From Rhizophagus irregularis (Eukaryota; Glomeromycota; Glomeromycetes; Glomerales; Glomeraceae), in NCBI RefSeq assembly GCF_026210795.1, contig NC_089453.1, forward strand, positions 2,792,501-2,856,500: 64,000 nucleotides of DNA, read 5' to 3'. Made by a program: the position numbers and the translations under genes. Under the pieces are notes generated by a model. That model ran no database searches. It had not been told where the DNA came from and saw only the letters and a list, made by a program, of their open reading frames with translations. The first letter of the stretch is position 1; each line of letters opens with the position of its first letter. Below are positions 34,901 through 45,493 of this stretch, piece after piece.

Positions 34901-36808
34901 TGTTCCATCTCCATTTCTATAACATATGGCTAAACCAAACATTGCTTCTTTAATACCATTTTCTGCTGCTTTTTGATACCAATAGAAGGCTTTTTCTAAA
35001 TTCTTTTCTGTTCCTTTTCCATTTAAATAACATATAGCTAAACTAAACATTGCTTTTTCATCTCCATTTTCTGCTGATTTCTGATACCAATAAAAGGCTT
35101 CTTCTAAATTCCTTTCCGTTCCTTCTCCATTTAAATAACATGTAGCTAAATTATTCATTGCTTTTTCATTATCATTTTCTGCTGCTTTTTGATACCAATA
35201 AAAAGCTTTTTCAAAATCCTTTTCTGTTCCTTCTCCATTTCTATAACATGTGGCTAAACCAAACATTGCGTTAATATGATCTTTTTCTGCTGCTTTTTGA
35301 TACCAATAAAAAGCTTCTCCTAAATTCTTCTCTGTTCCTTGTCCATTTATATAACATACGGCTAATTTAAACATTGCATTAATATAATCTTTTTCTGCCG
35401 CTTTTTGATACCAATAAAAAGCCTTTTCTAAATTTTTTTCTGTTCCTTGTCCATTTATATAACATACAGCTAAATTAAACATTGCATTAATGTGGTTTTT
35501 TTCTGCTGCTTTTTGATACCAATAAAAAGTTTTTTCTAAATTCCTTTCTGTTCCTTCTCCATTTATATAGCATATAGCTAAATTGAACATTGCATCAGTA
35601 TACCCATTTTCTGCTGCTTTTTGATACCAATAAAAGGCTTTTTCTAAATTCTTTTCGGTTCCTTTTCCATTTTCATAGCATATAGCTAAATTAAACATTG
35701 CTTCTTTAACATCATCTTTGGCTGCTTTTTTATACCAATAAAAGGCCATGCTTAAATTCTTTCCTGTTCCTTCTCCACTTCTATAACTATTGGCTAAATT
35801 AAACATTGCATTGGTATAACCATTTTTTGCTGCTTTTTGACACCAATAAAAGGCTTTCTCTAAATTCCTTTCTGTTCCTTCTCCATTTAAATAACATGTG
35901 GCTAAATTATACATTGCTTTTTCATTATCATTTTCCGCTGCTTTTTGATACCAATAAAAAGCTTTTTTGATATTCTTTGCTGTTCCTTCTCCATTTTTAT
36001 AACTATTGGCTAAACTATTCATTGCAACTTCATTACCATTTTCTGCTGCTTTTTGATGCCAATAAAAAGCTTTTTTGAAATTCTTTTCTGTTCCCTCTCC
36101 ATTTAAATAACATATAGCTAAATTAGACATTGCTTTTTCATTACCATTTTCTGCTGCTTTTTGATACCAATAGAAAGCTTTTTCTAAATTCTTTTCTGTT
36201 CCTTTTCCATTATAATAATTATTGGCTAAACTATTCATTGCAACTTCATTACCATTTTCTGCTGCTTTTTGATACCAATAGAAGGCTTTTTCTAAGTTCT
36301 TTTCTGTTCCTTCTCCATTATAATAACTATTGGCTAAACTATTCATTGCAACTTCATTACCATTTTCTGCTGCTTTTTGATACCAATAGAAAGCTTTTTC
36401 TAAATTCTTTTCTGTTCCTTTTCTATTATAATAATTATTGGCTAAACTATTCATTGCAACTTCATTACCATTTTCTGCTGCTTTTTGATACCAATAGAAG
36501 GCTTTTTCTAAGTTCTTTTCTGTTCCTTCTCCATTATAATAACTATTGGCTAAACTATTCATTGCAACTTCATTACCATTTTCTGCTGCTTTTTGATACC
36601 AATAGAAAGCTTTTTCTAAATTCTTTTCTGTTAATACTCCATTGTTATAACTATTGGCTAAATTAAACATTGCTTCTTTATCACCATTTTTTGCTGCTTT
36701 TTTATACCAGCAAAAGACTTTCTTAACTTCTCTATTACTATTTTTTACTACTGTTTTATACCGATTAAAGACTTTTTTACAATTCATTTCTGTCTCTATA
36801 TTAAGCAT
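31940..36808 (-). CDS. Sel1-repeat protein kinase fusion
   Basis: Minus strand, two exons: 36808-32930 and 32858-31940 with an intron whose donor follows FLNE. Exon 1 encodes 1293 residues: a degenerate first half-repeat, 31 complete 36-residue Sel1 repeats (consensus EKAFYWYQKAAENG then AMFNLAICYxNGEGTEKNL), a 32nd cut short, a CNEC...CLQC pair, and the kinase N-lobe (KGGFSEIYKAIW, lysine in VILKTL). Exon 2 encodes the C-lobe: HGDFHDGN (Arg of HRD is Gly, Asp kept), DLGLC, YMAPE. Sel1 repeats form alpha-alpha solenoids that bind partner proteins, so they probably scaffold the kinase; partners unknown. Splicing GAG|GT to TATAG|TGG gives NEWKYHYNC, but the frame then slips by one base near 32820-32821. 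A donor 5 bases further on restores the frame and gives a less family-like peptide. Either a one-base lesion or error, or alternative splicing, is involved. Confidence 0.8.
33340..36720 (-). repeat. 108-bp tandem repeat array (Sel1 coding repeats)
   Basis: About 31 units of 108 bp encode the Sel1 repeats of the fusion gene. Near the N-terminal end (about 36180-36620) four units are almost identical and alternate in type (GEGTEKNL with ANSYYN, then ANNYYN), so a 216-bp pair has been duplicated recently. Units further in are diverged. On the plus strand the array creates spurious open frames. Confidence 0.9.
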
Positions 36809-37120
36809 TGCTTTTTTATCCCTAAATTTTGTTTTTATTTTGGCTATTCAGATAGTTTACTAAAAATTTTTATTTTTAGACGAATTTTTTGACAGAATTT
36901 TTTTTTTTATTCAATACGTCTTTCTATTTGTTCTTGTCCAACATTACAATTAAATAAACAATCATAACGCAGATCAGTGCATCGGATAAAATATAGCCCG
37001 AAAGAGTGACAATCGACGAATTTCTATCACATGATTTTAAATTCAGCGATCAATTGCCAAATTAAAACAGTTAACCCAAACAAAGCGGCACTTATTGTTC
37101 TTCCTTCAAAAAAAACTAAA
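36809..37120. other. 5' flank of the Sel1 kinase gene
   Basis: AT-rich with no second ATG in frame and no clear TATA box that can be told from background. It is the presumed promoter. Confidence 0.35.
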
Positions 37121-37382
37121 CAGCCCCTATAAAAAAGGAATGTTTAGAAAACATAAAAACATACATAAAATAAACATAAAATGTACATTATACATAAAAT
37201 GTCTAAATGTCCATAGAATACATAGGATATATGCAAAAGGGACTCATATACTTTTTTGTACATTTTATATACAGTGAGCCCATTTTGTGTATTTTTTATA
37301 TATTTTATGGACATTCTATAGACATTTTATGTATATTGTATATTTTACGTATATATTCTAAACATTCCTTTTTATAGGGCAG
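37121..37382. mobile_element. Foldback MITE, CAGCCCCTATAAAAA tips
   Basis: Left tip CAGCCCCTATAAAAAAGGAA; right tip read inward CTGCCCTATAAAAAGGAATG; both continue into GTTTAGAA and then ACATAAAAT/ATTTTATGT words, so nearly the whole element is self-complementary. Flanks do not show a clean duplication. It lies about 300 bp upstream of the Sel1 kinase start, in its presumed promoter. Confidence 0.65.
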
Positions 37383-39777
37383 GCTACTTCATACACTGAC
37401 ACCCAGTTAGCCAAAGATACTTACAATAATAATACATTTAATATAAGTGATAGTGAGAACTCTAAAAACAACGGAACAATAAAACTTCTATACAACAATT
37501 CACAGTATTTAAAACAATGGTAATTAACCTTCTGAAAAATTACAAGGTCTCAACGACTCAATGCATAACGCCCACATTAACGATCGATCTATTGGATCAC
37601 GTGATTCGGCTATTAACGTTCACGGCTTCAAATAGTACTACAGCTCATATTTTCCCAAATCAGAAACACATTTAAGGGGTTTCATTCTTTTGTGGAATCG
37701 TAGGAATACAAACCTAATGTTTTATTCCAATAACAGTCATTGTATAACTCAATCGGTTAACCACTCATAGGCTCTGTTCAAGCTAAATTAATTTATTACG
37801 AAAACACGTTGAACAAATTATTGCAGATAGCCCTAATAATTATCCAATAAAAGATTCGACAACATTGTAAACTATACTGATATTATAAAATATAATAAAT
37901 ATATTGACATCAATAACCGTAGACTTAACACCTATCTAAGATATCGAACTGCATCAGCAGTAGTTTCAGTCCGTCTAATGAGTTGGAGTATATAATTAAA
38001 GATAGCTATCATCAACATCATGAAGTTATAATGTGTCAACATATGCCATGTTTTACTCATCACCAAAAATGTAAAACGGCGAACTGTTTGTCAATAAACG
38101 CCCACTTAGAAACGATGCAAACCGACGACTAGCAGCTGAAAACGCATATATTTGGTTGAAAACCGCTTGGAAAACGCCCAAAACAACATAAAAAACGCAT
38201 ATATTATAGTGTAAAATAGTGTTAATTAAAACTTTTATTAATAGTATAACAACGTAATGTCAACGTATTGTTTATTATGTTACAATCTTATTATATTGAA
38301 TCAAGTAAAAAAATTCTAGTTGCACCATCATCATTCTTCAATCGAGAAAAAAAAATCGATCCCATAATTTCTCTGTCCGTTCACGTGAACGTCATCCAAT
38401 TATTTATTTTTTGATGATCGTCAGCATAGGGAAGGTTCTAAATTTAGAAACCGAGTTTTATCAATGTTACACATGATTTTACTATAAAATTCAATCCGCC
38501 ATAGGATAAATGTATTATAGTACATAGTAAACAACTTAACATCTGACAAAAGCACTTTGTTTTATTGAAAACTACCAACATATTCAAAGACATCAGATGA
38601 CATCCAGTGTTCCACCAAGTTTTCTGAACTATACCTACATGTTACAGTTGCTACACATATGCGTCAATTTCTGGAATTTGGCATTTGCATCAAAAAAACC
38701 AACTTCACCACATAAGCACAAATCATCAGGTGCACAAAAATAATAGATCAATATCAGATGATGTGAATAAAATTGATCGTCATATGATTTTTTTAATATA
38801 TCAATAAAAAATTGGAATAAAATTATTGTGATAAAATTTTAAATAACTTGATGTATATAGCTAAATGGATGAATTTATATTTATTTAAAAGAGAAAACAA
38901 TATCCAATGAATCTAAAAGCACATGAATTGAATCAATGGTTGCTAAGTAAATGCATTCGGTATATTTATTTTTAATTTTTAACTTTGATCGTTGATATCT
39001 CTACATCTAGTGATTCAATCTAGATGATCTTTAATTAATACTAAGATGGAGTATGTTCCCATCTTTCAAATGAATATAAAATTATTTGATAAGCATGCAT
39101 GAATGCTGAAATATTAAGAATACTTGTTACCTTATTTAAAGGTAATTATTTGTTATTTAAGGTTTAATTGAATAAACACATTAAAATAAATATCAAAAAG
39201 TAGAAGACAATTAGTATAAAATTAATTTAATAAAAAATAAAAAACTTTCAAAAATCCTATATCATAGTTTATATTTTATATTTTTATTTAATACATATTT
39301 TACAAAAAAAGGCTAGGGTGTTGCCACGGTGTAAAATAAGGGAAAAGGAATGAGGGAGAGCCAAGCTTTCTGGTGGACCATCACACTATCAAACCAAGAT
39401 AAAAGAATAAGAGTGAAGAAAAAATAAAATTGACAATTGTATGTGTTTTTTTTTACTATTAATATTAATCATGTGAAATTTCGTTAGGCACTTTTCTTAA
39501 ACCCCTTTTCCTTAATTATGATTGGTTTAAAATTGAAATTATCAGCCACAAAATTTATTGGATGTTTTTTTTGTGCAACATTTGTCTTAGAAATATTTTT
39601 CGTTCACACAAAAAAAATGCAAAACTTCAAAAAATATATTTTAATTTCATATTTAACAAAAAAAAAAAAAGAAAAATTTCAATATCTTTAATATCTTTAA
39701 TATTTTTAATATTACATTACATTTCAAATTAAAATAAAATGTTTAATATGTATTTTATTAAAGTTTTTTACTTCAAA
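37383..39777. other. Intergenic DNA including a dispersed duplication
   Basis: No gene recognised. The part at about 38870-39200 is a diverged copy of 40500-40880: shared words are GAATTTATATTTATTTAAAA, TTGAATCAATGGTT/TTGAATCATTGGTT, ATGATTCAATTT-type and TCAAATGAATATAAAATTAT. Confidence 0.45.
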
Positions 39778-39893
39778 TCACCGGGGGTGATCATCACCGT
39801 TGGCCAGAATTATCAATTTTTACCGGCACTTTATATTTTTAATGCTGGTCGATCATCATAATTTCAGTCACCGGTGATCATCACCCCCGGTGA
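39778..39893. mobile_element. Short (116-bp) foldback element, TCACCGGGGGTGATCATCAC tips
   Basis: The two ends are near-perfect inverted repeats (TCACCGGGGGTGATCATCAC and its mirror). The interior GGCCAGAATTAT and AATGCTGGTC words resemble the interior of the hAT-like elements at 8189 and 49532 (GGCCGGAATTATGATAATG). No target-site duplication was found. It may be a derivative of that family with different tips. Confidence 0.6.
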
Positions 39894-41634
39894 TAGTTAG
39901 GAATATTCTTTATTAAATTTAATAAAAATGAAATACAAAAAATTTTTATAGAAACCAAGAAATACTTTTATTCATTCAGAAACATTCATGTTAATTTAAC
40001 AAAAGCCAGTTTAGTTTAACTAAAGTACTGAAATTATGTTATAAAATAAAAAAATACATACGCGCACAGTAAATTCCATTGCAAAAAATAAGTATAACTT
40101 CACGAATGTTAGCATAGCAGGCTTTCTTATTAATTTATCACATTAATTTGCCAATCATTTTCCGATTTTATCACATGATATAAAATGCCGTTACAAGACA
40201 TTGCAAATTTTAATCGTACAAATTTTTAATCAAATTGAGTTATTATTGACCGATTTTTACAAGTAGTAACTTTTAATTTAATGCATTTTACATATAAATG
40301 ACTGGTGGATTTAAAAACTAACATAATAATCATACTTTAAATCTTGCAAACTAATAAATATTAATAAAATATATTTGTAAAGAAAATTTTATTAGAATCT
40401 GAAATAAATTCAAGAATTTTAATATGTACCTTCCATATAAATTAATAATTAAATTATAATTCCTATTGCAAAATCATAAATAACCCAATATATATGTATG
40501 CTAGAAAAATGAATTTATATTTATTTAAAAAGAGAGGATGTGATCTATCCAAAAAGCTAAAAATTGCATTAATTGAATCATTGGTTCTTTAATAAATACG
40601 CTCAACACATTTACAATCAATTTGAAATAAACTATTACATTTGAACGTAAATATCTCCTCATCTAATGATTCAATTTACATGATTTTTGATTCTAAAATT
40701 AGAGCCCATTTACACATTTCAAATGAATATAAAATTATTTATTTAGCATATATGTATGTTAATAAATTAATGATAATGTCATTACAATCAAAACCTGACA
40801 CAAAATTTAAATTATATTACTTACTGATCATTGTAGTCATAAAACTCCTTTCACTTCATTTAAAGGATGTTGTTTAAGCTTTTCAATAGAATATACTGAT
40901 GAAATTTATAAGTTAACTCCTAAAAAAAGAAATAATTAGTTTATTAATAAAAGAAAAAAATTTTCTAAAAATCCTATTTAATCCTTTAATTGGTAATAAG
41001 TTCTATTAATTAAAAAATTTTTTTGATACAAAACTTATTTAAAACTTTTAAAACTTACACTTAAGAAGAACCTGGAGTGTCAAAATATATCTTTATTTGA
41101 TTCCAACTATTTTTTGTCAAAAATTCTTTGTAAAGCCAAATAATATAAATGTAATATGCTTATTTTTGTTTTATAATAAAGTTCAAGTGTTTATAACTTC
41201 TGGATTCCATCTCCAATAGCCAGATTCTTTTGTAATATATTTATACAAAATCTGAAAAATCAATTTTTTTTATCGTCCTTCGCTATTAAATTTTTTGTGA
41301 CACAATTAAAATAAATTAGTACAGTTATCATATGCCTATTTGTTGCGATATATATAATATCCAACCAATAAAAATACATATCTATACACAATCAATTATG
41401 TCAGTATTACGTCATTTAAAAATTACTAGAAAATTTGAATTTTAGTTATTTATTATGGCACCATAACAAAAAATAAATACATATGCTGGTCATTATATGA
41501 TTATTTAAAAATTGGAAAGCCTGCTATGTTACAAATATCCAAGCTAGCTTGGTGAAAATTCATATCTAAGTAGTTCCATACCCATTAAATAACTTTACTT
41601 ATTTAATAAAGGCCAGTTTTATTTAGCCAAATTG
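39894..41634. other. Intergenic DNA with the second copy of a dispersed duplication
   Basis: The region 40500-40880 is the partner of 38870-39200. The open frame 40641-40877 lies within it and has no partner frame in the first copy, so I do not call it a gene. Confidence 0.4.
41538..41620. repeat. 83-bp direct repeat flanking a hAT-like element, left copy
   Basis: The segment from TCCAAGCTAGCTTGGTGAAA through TATCTAAGTAGTT to the CCAGTTTT end matches 42518-42600 (AAGCTAGCTTGGTGAAAATT, ATCTAAGTAGTT). The hAT-like element at 41643-42452 lies between the copies, so it landed in or next to an already duplicated sequence. Confidence 0.6.
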
Positions 41635-41642
41635 CTTAAATT

Positions 41643-42452
41643 TAAAGCTCTGTATGAGCTAAGCTGGTTTACGAGCTGGCTTGAGTTTTTCAATCTGAGC
41701 TGAGCTGAGCCACGATTAAATTGGCTTAGTGGCTCACGAGCCAGCTTGAAAAGAGCTTGAGCCAGTAATAGGCTTGGCTCAAAAAGCTCAAGCCAGTAAT
41801 AAACTCAGCTCAAAAAGCTTGAGCTGGCTTAAATTATTATACAAAAAATGTTACAAAAACGTTTTTTATATAATATTACATTAGAAAAAAATGGTTTGCA
41901 ACGTTTTTTTCAATTCTTTAATAAAAAAATGTTGTGAAAATATTTTTTTCACTATATTACATTAGAAAAAAACATTTTGCAACATTTTTTTTCAATTCTT
42001 TAATAAAAAAACATTGCGAAAACATTTTTTTCACTATATCATATTAGAAAAAATGTTTTGCAACATTTTTTTCAATTCTTTAATAAAAAAATGTTGCAAA
42101 AATGTTTTTTTCACTATATTATATTAGAAAAAAATGTTTTGCAACATTTTTTTTAATTCTTTAATAAAAAACGTTGCGAAAACGTTTTTTTCATAATATT
42201 ATATTAGAAAAAAACATTTTACAACGTTTATTTCAATGCTTTAATAAAAAAACATTGCAAAATGTTTTTCTGAAGATAAAGCTCAAGCCTGACTTGGCTC
42301 AAGCCATGATTTTCATGGCTCAGCTCGGCTCACTTTAGCTTGAGCTGAAATTTTTATGGCTCAGCTTATTCTGGCTCAGGCCAGAATTTTTTTTTTAAAG
42401 CTGAGCTGAGCCAGACTGTGGCTTGGCTCAAGCTGGCTCATGTGGAGCTTTA
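41643..42452. mobile_element. hAT-like element with internal 80-bp tandem repeats, 8-bp TSD (CTTAAATT)
   Basis: CTTAAATT is repeated exactly at 41635-41642 and 42453-42460. The tips are TAAAGCTCTGTATGAGC and, from the right, TAAAGCTCCACATGAGC. Subterminal zones are dense in AGCTTGAGCC/GGCTCAAGCT words in both orientations. The centre (about 41850-42262) is an array of about five 80-82 bp units, each with a self-complementary AAACGTTTTTT/AAAAAACATTTTGCAACATT block. No transposase is present. The 8-bp TSD supports hAT-type mobilisation in trans. Confidence 0.88.
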
Positions 42453-42517
42453 CTTAAATTACACCATGAAGTATCTGCACAAAAATATCACAAAAAATAA
42501 GTATAACTTCATAAATA

Positions 42518-42600
42518 TCAAAGCTAGCTTGGTGAAAATTAATATCTAAGTAGTTTTATACCTGTTAAACAGCTTTGCTTATTTGATAAAAGTCAGATTA
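42518..42600. repeat. 83-bp direct repeat, right copy
   Basis: Partner of 41538-41620; the two differ at scattered positions (CATACCCATTAAAT versus TATACCTGTTAAAC). Confidence 0.6.
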
Positions 42601-43317
42601 TTTGTAAAATTATATGGTATAAATTTTAGATAAAAACACATCTGTTATCAAAAATAAAGTGTTAAATGTGAAAAATATTCACAACTTTATAAATAATACT
42701 TCATATCTAAGTCAATATTAAATATTATCTAGTTTTTTAAAGCTTTTAAAATATTTAAAAAATAAAAAAAAGAAAGGGAAAAGAAAGTGAAAAAGGAAAA
42801 GAAAGAGAGTGCGTATGTATTACATATAATGATAACTGGTAAACAACAAATAAATTCATGTGACTGGCACTGGTCAAAATCATTTCTTTCGGCATTAATA
42901 CCTTTCGTCAAAAGTTTGTCATCATTGTCACATGATTTTTCACACATTCGGCTAATTACAAAATTTGGAAAAATTTCGGCATAAATCAACTGGTCGATTT
43001 TTGGTCAATTTTTGGTTGAGCTGTAACATAAAAAAAACCATAAATCGACCAATACTTCTTTTTTATCAATTTTTATTAATAACAACGATCAACTTAAAAC
43101 TTTTTTGATGATTTTTAACCGATTTTTTAATTAATTTTAATTAATATCAATAAATAATAATGACATATAAGTAAAATAAGAAAACACTGAAGTTAAAGAT
43201 TCATCAAATTTTATTGTAAATCAATTTATTCGTATTATTTATTATTAAATATATAACCAATTCCATAAAATTCATTAAACAATTATTATAAAGAAAAATT
43301 CTGTAGCTTTTAGTAAA
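42601..43317. other. Spacer downstream of the Tnp2 gene
   Basis: Includes an inverted pair TGGTCGATTTTTGG (about 42991) and CCATAAATCGACCA (about 43039), which could be an element tip. No gene: the two overlapping opposite frames at 42729-42989 are AT-rich chance frames. Confidence 0.35.
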
Positions 43318-43845
43318 TTACCGAATGTGAAACTTGCGATTTAATGGATTTATCGCTAAATATTCAGTTGCGTTGCGGTTAGAAGAAATTTTATATTTAG
43401 CGGGTACAAATCGGCAAAGAATGTTGTGTACTGGAATAATACAATTCCTACTTTCAGGAAAAAAATCTGTTTTCCATAATTCAACATTGCATGTTTCCGT
43501 TTCTTCAGTATCATCAATACTAAAATGATACCGAATATTTGCTGTGTCTGCTGGTCGGTACCACCTAATAAAAGCCAAATAATGCTCAGTAGGTCTATTT
43601 GGCAAGTCAATTTCATGCTTGAAATAATACTGGACTTGTTCAGGATAACGATCGACTTCTCCATCAGTCGTTATGAATTTAGCTAATACATATGAACTTT
43701 TTATGTGTCGAAATGACAATGCGGAGCCAAACACCTCAGATCCAATACGACATCTTCCAAATTTATCCATTTTTACACGAATAGTTATCACATCTTGCTC
43801 TATAGCATCAGATAGTTTTTGGAAATTATACATTTCATATGTAGC

Positions 43846-45099
43846 TAGTGTTTCGATCCGGGCAGAAACCGTCATCCGGATAAATTAAAAAAAATATCCG
43901 GTTTCTATCCGGATTATCCGACTCGGATAAAAATCCGGATATATCCGGGTAGAAACCGAAATCCGGATAAAATTATTTAAATTTTTTTTATTGTAGATCA
44001 TTTTTAATAAATAAAATTCGCGGCATTCATTTAATTTAATGTGGCATTTAATTAATTAAATTCGTGGCATTTATTTAATTAAATATATGGCATTTAATTA
44101 ACTACTAAATTCATGGCATTTATTAAATTTATGACAATTAAATTTCGTGGGATTGATATAAAAATTTATTTATAGCATTTATTTTTTTATTTATAAATTT
44201 AAGTACAGTTAGTTAATGTAGTCCTAAGCCCTAACCAAAATAAATAAATACTGTAATCATTTTCTTGGATTTTTTTGTAATTTCACTTGAAACATATTTT
44301 TGAATAGTGGAAAATAATTCATAAAATTATGGAAACAGTAACGTTCAAGATTATATTACTCTAAGTGAAAATGAAGAGTCCAGTGATGAAGTTACAGAAA
44401 TTGCTCTAATACTAAAAAGAGGATGACCTAAAAAATTATCTAGGACACTTGGAAAATAAAGGATGATAAGTGCTAGTAAAATAAGTTAACTGTACTTGAA
44501 TTAACAAGTCAAATATCAAATAATCCAAATCCCTTTAAACTAACTACTACAATGACTAAACCACAAACAAAAGTGAGTTGGGTATGGGAATATTTTGTTA
44601 GAAAACAAAGTGAAAATGGAGAAATACGTGCATATTGTCAGTTTATATCAGATAATGGAGAAAATGTACAAAAAGTTATAAATATGATGGATCTGTTGTT
44701 AAGCATGGAATAACACCACCCACAGAACACATTATATCTGAAAACAAATCAATAATAAATGCCGCGAATTTAATATATTAAATTCAAATTATGTGACAAA
44801 TCTTGTGACATAACTTAAAATTTTTCCTTGTGGTTAACAAATAATTAAAACAATAAAAAAAAATATTTAAAGTAATCAAATTAAATCATATATAATATTT
44901 TAACTCATCTGAAAATATATGAAATGTTATGATTTAAATTTTTTTAAAATTTTTTTTTATTTTTTATCCGGATTCCGGGTCAATCCGACCATTTTTTATC
45001 CGGATATTTATCCGGGTAAAAACCGTAATTATCCGGATACCTAAAAAAAAAAATTATCCGGGTTTATCCGGTTGAACCCGGCAACGGATCGAAACACTA
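43846..45099 (+). mobile_element. hAT-like non-autonomous element, 8-bp TSD (TATGTAGC), inside the Tnp2 gene
   Basis: TATGTAGC is repeated exactly at 43838-43845 and 45100-45107. The tips are TAGTGTTTCGATCCGGGCAG and, from the right, TAGTGTTTCGATCCGTTGCC. Subterminal ATCCGG words occur in both orientations at both ends. The interior has GGCATTTAATTAA-type short repeats (about 44037-44150) and a remnant of a BED zinc finger at 44552-44713, the N-terminal domain of many hAT transposases. It is therefore probably an internally deleted hAT element. The insertion splits the C-terminal part of the Tnp2 pseudogene. Confidence 0.9.
44552..44713 (+). pseudogene. BED zinc-finger remnant of a hAT transposase
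   Basis: An ATG at 44552 opens a 53-residue frame: VSWVWEYFVRKQSENGEIRA then YCQF. The spacing W-x-W-x-x-F followed by A-x-C is the start of a BED finger; the second cysteine and the histidines are lost to a frame change. A scrap 150 bases upstream reads LKRG*PKKLSRT, like the basic segment before BED in such proteins. The DDE core and C-terminal dimerisation domain are absent. Confidence 0.5.
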
Positions 45100-45451
45100 T
45101 ATGTAGCAATATAATAATCGATCATTAAATCGAGCATCGATTGTAATAATACTACATTTTTGGAAGTAGGTCACCAGGAACGCTTCGCATCCAGTAACAG
45201 TAGATTCCTGGATATTTTTTGAATTTAGCCAAAACCTTTCCATTTCATCTGAAGCGAATTGGTCATTTTCTGATAGTGATCCAACGGTAGGATGATTTTC
45301 GAGTAATTCAAGACCTTTCATCTGAGCGCTAGAAGTAATGATATCTTTGATTCAGCTATCATTCATTAATCGACGCATTAGTTCTGGTTCAATTTTTCTG
45401 TTACTATTCGGTAATGATCCTAAGGGTTGTATTTAAAAGAAAATATAAACC

Positions 45452-45492
<41 letters not shown>
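45452..45492. repeat. (AAT)n microsatellite in the Tnp2 intron
   Basis: About thirteen AAT units lie inside the 90-bp intron at 45420-45509. Its position between conserved donor and acceptor suggests the expansion did not touch the splice sites. Confidence 0.9.

Positions 45493-45493
<1 letters not shown>

Noticed and set aside
36130-36666. 178-codon plus-strand frame with leucine/phenylalanine-rich repeats
   Set aside because: It is the reverse complement of the Sel1-coding repeats; regularity comes from the 108-bp units.
42729-42989. Overlapping opposite-strand open frames of 65-86 codons
   Set aside because: AT-rich chance frames with no motif and no homologous block elsewhere in the window.
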